A stretch of 12,341 nt of DNA from Deltaproteobacteria bacterium. Its GTDB lineage: Bacteria > Desulfobacterota > DSM-4660 > Desulfatiglandales > HGW-15. The notes under the pieces are model-generated. The model did no database searches, was not told the DNA's origin, and saw nothing but the letters and a program-made list of their open reading frames with translations. Both the position numbers and the translations under genes were made by a program. The stretch spans positions 1-12,341 of the forward strand of contig JAFDIX010000030.1 in the NCBI GenBank assembly GCA_019307805.1, written 5' to 3'. Positions 6,988 to 12,341 of this stretch are shown piece after piece. Every line of letters starts with the position of its first letter. Positions within the stretch are counted from its first letter, which is position 1.

Positions 6988-7022
6988 GACCCCCAGGTCC
7001 CCCATGCGAGGATGGATTATTC

Positions 7023-7931
7023 ATGATTAAAATACATGTCTTAAATGGACCGGAAAAAGGGCAGTCCTTTGAGGTTGAGGGCGATACGATCCATGTGGGA
7101 CGTTCTTCTGCTAACGACCTGAAATTAACAGACAATTCCATCTCCCGAAAGCATCTCTGTATACGCGTGGACGGGGACAAGTACTATGTCAAAGACTTGA
7201 AAAGCACCAACGGCACCGTTGTCCAGGGCCTCAAGATCACCCCGGAAACCGAGGTGGAAGTAGCCCAAGGGGTCCCCATCGCCATTGGCAACATCTTTTT
7301 CTCAATCGACAAGCCCTATGAGGGAGATGTCGATACCATTGAGGGTGACATGGACCTTTCCAAAAGCCTTGAGGAGGGAGCTCCCGTGGGAGCCCACGAC
7401 AGGCCCATGACCCCTGCCAGGAATATGGAGTTTGTCTTCAAGGTCTGCGAAGCCCTCATGCAGTCTGAAAATATCAACAAAACCCTGGAGATGATTTTGA
7501 ATTATATTTTTCAGCTCCTGGAAAGGGTGGACAGGGGTGTTATTATCCTGGTGGACATTGAAACGGGAAAGATCGCGGATATCATCTGCAGCTACGAAAA
7601 GAACCGTGACGAGACGGTTATGATGTACAGCCGGAGCATTGTGGATCGTGTCCTTGAAAGCAAAAAGCCGATTTTCATGTCTGACACCCTGAGCGAAGAC
7701 AAGGCAGAAAGATCCGAGAGCATGGAGATGATGAAGATACGGTCTGTCATGTGTGTCCCCCTCATCAGCAGGGCCCAGATCCGCGGCGTGATCTATGTGG
7801 ATTCCGTGAACCAGCCCTTTGGTTTTCGAAAGGAAGACCTCAAACTCCTGACCGCCCTGAGCAGTCCCGCTGCCATTGCCGTTGAAAACGCGCTGCTCCA
7901 CTCAACCCTCGAATTAATGAAGGGGGAGTAA
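7023..7931 (+). CDS. FHA-GAF signalling protein without an output domain
   Basis: A 302-residue predicted cytosolic protein. Residues 1-95 form an FHA domain, a phosphothreonine-binding module: VGRSS (25-29), NSISRKH (38-44) and STNGT (61-65) are the conserved contact loops. A polar linker (about 97-130) leads to a GAF domain (about 135-297), recognised by RGVIILVDIETGKIADI, SVMCVPLISRAQIRGVIYVD and the closing ALSSPAAIAVENALLH helix. No cyclase, kinase, sigma-54 activation or DNA-binding domain follows, so it likely works as an adaptor or ligand-responsive partner. Start 7023 gives the normal FHA N-terminus MIKIHVL and has GAGGA about 10 nt upstream; ATG 6984 would add 13 unlike residues. 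It ends 5 nt before the oxidoreductase gene, so the two are probably co-transcribed. Its partner Ser/Thr kinase is not in the window. Confidence 0.92.
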   Translation: MIKIHVLNGPEKGQSFEVEGDTIHVGRSSANDLKLTDNSISRKHLCIRVDGDKYYVKDLKSTNGTVVQGLKITPETEVEVAQGVPIAIGNIFFSIDKPYEGDVDTIEGDMDLSKSLEEGAPVGAHDRPMTPARNMEFVFKVCEALMQSENINKTLEMILNYIFQLLERVDRGVIILVDIETGKIADIICSYEKNRDETVMMYSRSIVDRVLESKKPIFMSDTLSEDKAERSESMEMMKIRSVMCVPLISRAQIRGVIYVDSVNQPFGFRKEDLKLLTALSSPAAIAVENALLHSTLELMKGE

Positions 7932-7936
7932 AATCT

Positions 7937-9940
7937 ATGGCATTTCCGAATCTTTTTTCGCCCATTTCCATCAACACGCTGGAGGTCAAAAATCGTATCG
8001 TAATGACTGCCATGCATCTGGGATATACCCCTGATGGAGAGGTCACCGACCGTCTCGTGGGATTCTACACCGCCCGGGCCAGAGGAGGCGCCGGGCTCAT
8101 AATCATCGGTGGCTGTACCATTGACGCATTGGCCGGAATGTCCAATATGGTTGCCATTTACGAGGACCGCTTCCTTCCCGGGCTCAAGCGCCTTGCCCGG
8201 GAGGTGAAGGCACATGGCGCCGGCGTTGCCCTGCAGCTTTACCAGGCCGGGCGCTACACCCATTCTTCCATGATCGGAGGGGAAAAACCCATTTCTGCCT
8301 CAGCGGTCAGGTCCAGGCTTACCGGGGAGACCCCCAGGGCCCTGGAGCCGGAGGAAATCTCAGGGGTGCAGATGAAATATGCAGAAGCCGCCGGCCGTGC
8401 CCAAAGGGCGGGGTTTGATGCCGTGGAGATCCTGGGGAGCGCAGGCTACCTTATCAGTCAGTTCCTGTCCCCCCTTACCAATGTCCGGGAGGACAGATAC
8501 GGGGGTTCGCTTGAAAACCGGATGCGATTCGGCCTGGAAGTGGTGGAGAGGGTGAGAGAGGTCGTGGGATCGGACTATCCCATCATCATGCGGCTGGCAG
8601 GCAATGATTTTATGGAAGGGGGGAACACCAATATTGAGGCCGGTATCTTCGCATCCGAACTGGAAAAGGCGGGGGTGGATCTCTTCAATGTGACCGGTGG
8701 GTGGCATGAAACGCGCATTCCCCAGTTAACCATGTCCGTGCCCCGTGGGGCCTATATCTATCTGGCCCGGGGTATCAAGGCGGCAGTCACCGTACCCGTT
8801 TTGGGGAGCAACAGGATCAATGACCCAGCCATGGCCGAGGAACTCCTTGAAAACGGCGAAGTGGATATGGTCACCATGGCCAGGGCCCTCCTGGCCGACC
8901 CGGATATGCCCAACAAGGCCGAATCCGGGAAGTCTGACTGTATCTATCATTGCATCGCCTGTAACCAGGGATGTTTTGACAGCATTTTCCGCCTCCAGCC
9001 GGTTACCTGCCTGGTCAACCCACAGGCTGGGATGGAAGGAGAAATCCCTGTCAGGCCTGCGGACCCCGTGAAGAGGGTGATGGTCATCGGCGGTGGTCCT
9101 GCCGGAATGAAGGCAGCCTGCACAGCGGCTGAAAGAGGTCATCAGGTCACCCTTGTTGAAAGGGAGGATCAGCTGGGAGGACAACTCCTGCTGAACAGGA
9201 ATATCCCGGGCAGAGAAGAAATGGTGACGGCCGGCGATGATCTGGTCAATAATCTCAATGCTCATGGTGTTGAAATCATGCTCAGCAGGGAAGCAGATGT
9301 CCCATGGGTCAAAGAAGTAGCGCCCGAGGCGGTGATTCTGGCCACGGGTGCCAGGCCCCTCCTGCCGGACATCGAAGGCGTTGACAAGCAAAAGGCGGCG
9401 ATGGCCTGGGACATCCTCTCGGGCAAGGCCGTGGCCGGGAAAAGAGTGGTGATCATCGGCGGAAATGCCGTAGGGCTGGAAACGGCTCTCTATCTGGCAA
9501 ACCAGGGGACTGTTTCCCCTGAGATTCTCCACTTTCTCGTGGCCAACAGGGCGGAGTCATGGGAGACCCTGGAGGCATTGATCAGCCAGGGGAACCGGGA
9601 CGTCACTGTGGTGGAAATGGCCAAAAAGGCAGGCCAGGATATCGGAATGTCTACCCGCTGGACGGTCATGGCTGAACTGCGACGCCTTGGTGTCAAAATC
9701 CTCACCGGGGCCAAGGCTCTGGCAGTAACGGAAAAAGGGCTGGACATTACTAGGGCCGGGAACAACGAGCCCTTGCCGGCCGATACCGTGGTGATTGCCG
9801 CCGGTTCCGTACCTGAAAACAGTCTCGCCCGGCAACTGGGCGGGGTTGTCTCGGAGGTCTACACCATCGGTGATGCGAAGGAACCCCGCAACGCCCTGGA
9901 GGCCATCAAGGAAGGTTTTCTTGCCGGACTGCGGATCTGA
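7937..9940 (+). CDS. FadH-like 2,4-dienoyl-CoA / 2-enoate reductase (FMN, 4Fe-4S, FAD)
   Basis: A 667-residue oxidoreductase of the Old Yellow Enzyme multidomain family. Residues 1-370 form the FMN TIM barrel. Tyr171 in GSAGYLIS and His257 in GGWHETRIP match the catalytic Tyr and His of E. coli 2,4-dienoyl-CoA reductase. Cys339, Cys342, Cys346 and Cys358 (CIACNQGC and CLVNP) fit the 4Fe-4S cluster. Then comes a FAD/NAD(P)H module: GGGPAG (385-390), VVIIGGNAVGLETA (504-517) and TIGDA (643-647). An insertion of about 30 residues (524-556, starting TVSPEILHFL) interrupts the nucleotide-binding fold; I recall similar inserts in deltaproteobacterial relatives. It probably reduces the C=C bond of an unsaturated acyl-CoA or enoate with NAD(P)H; the exact substrate is unknown. 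GGGGGAG precedes the ATG by about 9 nt, inside the end of the FHA-GAF gene. Confidence 0.93.
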   Translation: MAFPNLFSPISINTLEVKNRIVMTAMHLGYTPDGEVTDRLVGFYTARARGGAGLIIIGGCTIDALAGMSNMVAIYEDRFLPGLKRLAREVKAHGAGVALQLYQAGRYTHSSMIGGEKPISASAVRSRLTGETPRALEPEEISGVQMKYAEAAGRAQRAGFDAVEILGSAGYLISQFLSPLTNVREDRYGGSLENRMRFGLEVVERVREVVGSDYPIIMRLAGNDFMEGGNTNIEAGIFASELEKAGVDLFNVTGGWHETRIPQLTMSVPRGAYIYLARGIKAAVTVPVLGSNRINDPAMAEELLENGEVDMVTMARALLADPDMPNKAESGKSDCIYHCIACNQGCFDSIFRLQPVTCLVNPQAGMEGEIPVRPADPVKRVMVIGGGPAGMKAACTAAERGHQVTLVEREDQLGGQLLLNRNIPGREEMVTAGDDLVNNLNAHGVEIMLSREADVPWVKEVAPEAVILATGARPLLPDIEGVDKQKAAMAWDILSGKAVAGKRVVIIGGNAVGLETALYLANQGTVSPEILHFLVANRAESWETLEALISQGNRDVTVVEMAKKAGQDIGMSTRWTVMAELRRLGVKILTGAKALAVTEKGLDITRAGNNEPLPADTVVIAAGSVPENSLARQLGGVVSEVYTIGDAKEPRNALEAIKEGFLAGLRI

Positions 9941-9996
9941 TGAAACCCGGTTGACAAATAGGAAGAGACACCTCCTCAAAAGAAGGGAAAGGCATT

Positions 9997-12291
9997 CTAC
10001 TTGATGCAGACTCTCCTGACCTGCTGAATGTCCGTCATCCCCAGAAAAACCTTTCTGATACCGTCCTGCATGAGCGTGGTCATCCCATCGGTGACCGCCT
10101 GCTTTCGAATGTCTTCCATCTTGGCCTTCCCTTGAATGAGTGCCTTCATGGTATCCGTACCATCCAGGAGTTCAACGATACCGGTCCGGCCCCGATACCC
10201 CGTGTTGTTGCATTTATCACAACCATTGGCCCGATAGAGCGTGAGGTCATCGGTGTAGGGGAAACCCAGGACATCAAAGTCGCCTGCATAGGAGCGAACC
10301 AGTTCCTCATGTTCATGCTTGTCCGGATGATAGGCCTCCTTGCAATCCTTGCAGAGGGTCCTCACCAGCCGCTGTGCCAGAACCCCCAGGAGGGCGTCGG
10401 CAAAATTAAATGGATCCATCCCCATATCCAGCAGCCTCGTGATGGTCTCCGGGGCGCTGTTGGTATGCAGTGTGCTGAAGACGAGATGGCCGGTCAGAGA
10501 AGCCTCGATGCCGGTGGAGACCGTCTCGTGGTCCCGCATCTCCCCCACCATGATGACATCAGGGTCCGCCCGCAGAAATGAACGCATGGCCGCAGAAAAA
10601 TCAAAGCCGATCTTGGGAAGAACCTGGACCTGGCGCAATCCCCTCTGGGTGATTTCCACCGGGTCTTCTGCGGTCCAGATCTTGGTCTCCGGCTTATTGA
10701 TGTAGTGCAGGACCGCATGAAGGGTTGTGGTCTTGCCACTGCCGGTAGGTCCCACCACGAGCACGATGCCGTAAGGTTTCGTGATCGTGCTGATCAACAG
10801 GCTGTTGTCTCTGTCACTCCAGCCCATGGCGTCCAGGGGGATGGGCTCTCCTGCGGCCAGGATACGCATGACCACATCCTCTTCCCCGCCTACCGTGGGA
10901 ATGGTGGCTACTCGAAGCTCAACATCCAGAGAAGAATACTTCTTGAATTTGATCTTCCCGTCCTGGGGCTTTCTTCTCTCAGAGATGTCCAGATCAGCCA
11001 TGATTTTTATTCTGGAGATCAATGCTTTTCGGTAATTGTAGGGGACCGTCTGGTATTTGTGGCACGCCCCGTCGATTCTTAGCCTGATCTCTGCCCCCTG
11101 CCTGCCCGGGTAGGGCTCGATATGGATATCCGAGGAATTTTTTCTGTAGGCGTCGGTGACGATCTTGTTTACCAACTGAACAATGGCGTTGTCATCTTCC
11201 GTGAGCATGTCGGTAGCATCATCCTCCATGTCTTCTTCCATGCCCAGTTTTCCAAGGATCTCGTCGATGGACCCGTCCTGCTGGTCCTGGGGCGTACCGT
11301 AAAAGTAGTCCAGAAACTGCAGGATATCTTCCTTCAGGCCCACGGCGAACTCATATTGCTCTGCCGGTATCAGGGCCTTGACACTGTCAATCTTGTCCAG
11401 ACGCTGGGGATTATCAACCAGGATCTTGACCTTTCCGTCTTCTCGAACCAGGGGCACCCAGAGATTGTTTTTGAGGTAGACCTGCTTGAGTCGGGTCAAC
11501 AGATCGCCTGGTATGGGATAGTTGTTGTCAAAGGGAACATATTCGCAGCCATAAAACTCCGCCAGGGATCGCCCCACCTCCCCCTTCCGCACCTTCAGAT
11601 CATTGATAAAAATGGTTTCAATGGGGATTTTCTGCTCCCGGGACATCCTGATGGCCTGATCCAGTTCCTTTTCCGTGATCAGGTTGTTGTTGATGAGATA
11701 ATCAAATCGGGTGCGTTTCTTGGACGTCTGGGTCAGCTTCTTGTGGTTGTAGAAGGCGATGCCCAGCACACTGGCCATCTCCACGGCCGAGGTCTGATCT
11801 TCCAGGGTGAACCGATCGCCGTTCTTTTTGTTGACGAGCTGGAGCACGCCGATCACGTATTTTTTATAGAATATAGGGACGGTCAGGATCTGCTTCGTGA
11901 CATAACCCGATTTCTCATCCCAGCTTTTGTCAAAGGAAAGATCCCGGTTGATCATGGATAACTCATGCCCATCATAGGCATCCACAATGTTGGTGATTTG
12001 GGCCCCGTTTGCCGTATATCCGCCGATGCTGTCGTTGCTGATGGGAAGTCGTATTTCCGACGGCAGGGGCCCTGCCTTGAAACGTGAATAGATCTCTTTC
12101 TTTTTCCCGTCCACCACATAGATGGTGATGCGATCCGCATCAAACAGGCTCAGAATTTGATCCTTCAGGTTCAGGAGAATCTCGTTGATATCCTTGGCAG
12201 AGTGTATCTGGTTGGCAATATCATTGAGGGCCTTGTAGTAGGACGCCTTCTCCTTGTGATCGTTCACCTCGTTATTTGCCCTGGCTTCCAT
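9997..12291 (-). CDS. GspE/PilB-family secretion ATPase with N-terminal GAF domain
   Basis: A 764-residue cytoplasmic hexameric-type ATPase that would power a type II secretion system or type IV pilus. GAF domain about residues 15-187 (ITIYVVDGKKKEIY, then QILTVPIFYKKYVIGVLQLV). GspE_N-like region about 193-335 (DYLINNNLITEKELDQAI). ATPase core 365-764: Walker A GPTGSGKTTT (514-523, Lys520), Asp box IWTAEDPVE (538-546), Walker B VIMVGEMRD (579-587), His box GHLVFSTLHTN (601-611), and a zinc-binding tetracysteine Cys647, Cys650, Cys691, Cys694. It is longer than usual GspE (about 500) because of the GAF domain. Start ATG 12291 has GGGAG 9 nt upstream; a GTG at 12333 has no ribosome site. No gspF, gspG, pilC or pilin gene is in view, so its system is unknown. 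Convergent with the reductase across a 56-bp gap. Confidence 0.94.
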   Translation of the reverse strand: MEARANNEVNDHKEKASYYKALNDIANQIHSAKDINEILLNLKDQILSLFDADRITIYVVDGKKKEIYSRFKAGPLPSEIRLPISNDSIGGYTANGAQITNIVDAYDGHELSMINRDLSFDKSWDEKSGYVTKQILTVPIFYKKYVIGVLQLVNKKNGDRFTLEDQTSAVEMASVLGIAFYNHKKLTQTSKKRTRFDYLINNNLITEKELDQAIRMSREQKIPIETIFINDLKVRKGEVGRSLAEFYGCEYVPFDNNYPIPGDLLTRLKQVYLKNNLWVPLVREDGKVKILVDNPQRLDKIDSVKALIPAEQYEFAVGLKEDILQFLDYFYGTPQDQQDGSIDEILGKLGMEEDMEDDATDMLTEDDNAIVQLVNKIVTDAYRKNSSDIHIEPYPGRQGAEIRLRIDGACHKYQTVPYNYRKALISRIKIMADLDISERRKPQDGKIKFKKYSSLDVELRVATIPTVGGEEDVVMRILAAGEPIPLDAMGWSDRDNSLLISTITKPYGIVLVVGPTGSGKTTTLHAVLHYINKPETKIWTAEDPVEITQRGLRQVQVLPKIGFDFSAAMRSFLRADPDVIMVGEMRDHETVSTGIEASLTGHLVFSTLHTNSAPETITRLLDMGMDPFNFADALLGVLAQRLVRTLCKDCKEAYHPDKHEHEELVRSYAGDFDVLGFPYTDDLTLYRANGCDKCNNTGYRGRTGIVELLDGTDTMKALIQGKAKMEDIRKQAVTDGMTTLMQDGIRKVFLGMTDIQQVRRVCIK

Positions 12292-12307
12292 ATCTCTACT
12301 CTCCCTC

Positions 12308-12332
12308 TGCCTTCCCGTGCGGGGGCAAGGCA
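12308..12332 (-). other. Hairpin just upstream of the GAF-GspE gene
   Basis: On the minus strand TGCCTT pairs with AAGGCA and CCC with GGG around a 6-nt loop, with one bulged G. It ends about 16 nt before the ATG, immediately before the Shine-Dalgarno region. It could be a leader structure or the foot of an upstream terminator, but no U-tract follows. Confidence 0.35.
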
Positions 12333-12341
12333 CTCAGTAAA

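Larger units (their letters stand above)
6571..7022. other. 452-nt stretch between PAS-LuxR and FHA-GAF genes
   Basis: No gene of recognised family lies here. Contents: most of the TACGTA inverted repeat, the sigma-54-like element at 6610-6623, a weak open frame with two hydrophobic segments (6727-6987), T-rich runs near 6885-6912, and a 10-bp palindrome GTCCCGGGAC at 6951-6960. No clear intrinsic terminator was found. It probably holds the promoter for the FHA-GAF/oxidoreductase pair. Confidence 0.6.

Noticed and set aside
8726..9532. A 268-residue open frame on the minus strand
   Set aside because: Antisense to the FadH-like reductase, which carries intact catalytic and cofactor motifs.
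9951..9956. TTGACA in the convergent gap after the reductase
   Set aside because: No acceptable -10 at 16-18 bp and no plus-strand gene follows; the next gene is on the minus strand.
9941..9996. Search for a bidirectional terminator between the convergent genes
   Set aside because: No stem-loop with a U-tract on either strand could be made out in the 56 bp.
11122..11961. A 279-residue open frame on the plus strand
   Set aside because: Antisense shadow of the GAF-GspE ATPase, whose minus-strand frame shows all family motifs. The plus frame has no recognisable domain.
1..12341. Possible defence island, CRISPR, prophage, toxin-antitoxin or biosynthetic cluster
   Set aside because: No direct-repeat array, nuclease, integrase, transposase, toxin pair or synthase motifs were seen; all large frames belong to known housekeeping or signalling families.

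Overview
The window looks like an ordinary chromosomal stretch from a Gram-negative bacterium, most likely a deltaproteobacterium or other Desulfobacterota member. This is inferred from moderate GC, a lipoprotein with a SPOR domain, a GAF-fused type II/IV secretion ATPase, FHA-GAF and PAS-LuxR signalling proteins, and a FadH-like enoate reductase with an insertion I associate with anaerobic deltaproteobacteria. No rRNA, tRNA, CRISPR array, insertion sequence or phage gene was seen.

Layout. (1) Positions 1-3692, minus strand: two adjacent ABC exporter genes, 3 nt apart, forming an asymmetric heterodimer of the BmrCD / TM287-288 type. The downstream gene runs off the left edge. (2) Positions 3693-3804: a compact divergent promoter region in which both -35 boxes lie in the arms of an 8-bp inverted repeat. 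(3) Positions 3805-6570, plus strand: an outer-membrane-type lipoprotein (GNA1162-like region plus C-terminal SPOR domain), a YjbQ/UPF0047 protein, and a PAS-PAS-LuxR regulator. (4) Positions 6571-7022: a 452-nt stretch with a 9-bp inverted repeat, a sigma-54-like element and a possible two-helix membrane ORF. (5) Positions 7023-9940, plus strand: an FHA-GAF signalling protein followed 5 nt later by a FadH-like flavin/iron-sulfur oxidoreductase. (6) Positions 9997-12291, minus strand: a GAF-GspE_N-GspE/PilB secretion ATPase, convergent with the reductase.

The genes do not form one evident pathway. The best functional units are the exporter pair, possibly co-regulated with the divergent lipoprotein, and the FHA-GAF/reductase pair. 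No clearly undescribed system is visible. The points most worth a second look are the ~110-residue periplasmic insertion in one exporter subunit, the shared divergent promoter, the SPOR lipoprotein fusion, and the GAF-fused secretion ATPase whose GspE_N region lacks the usual c-di-GMP motif.
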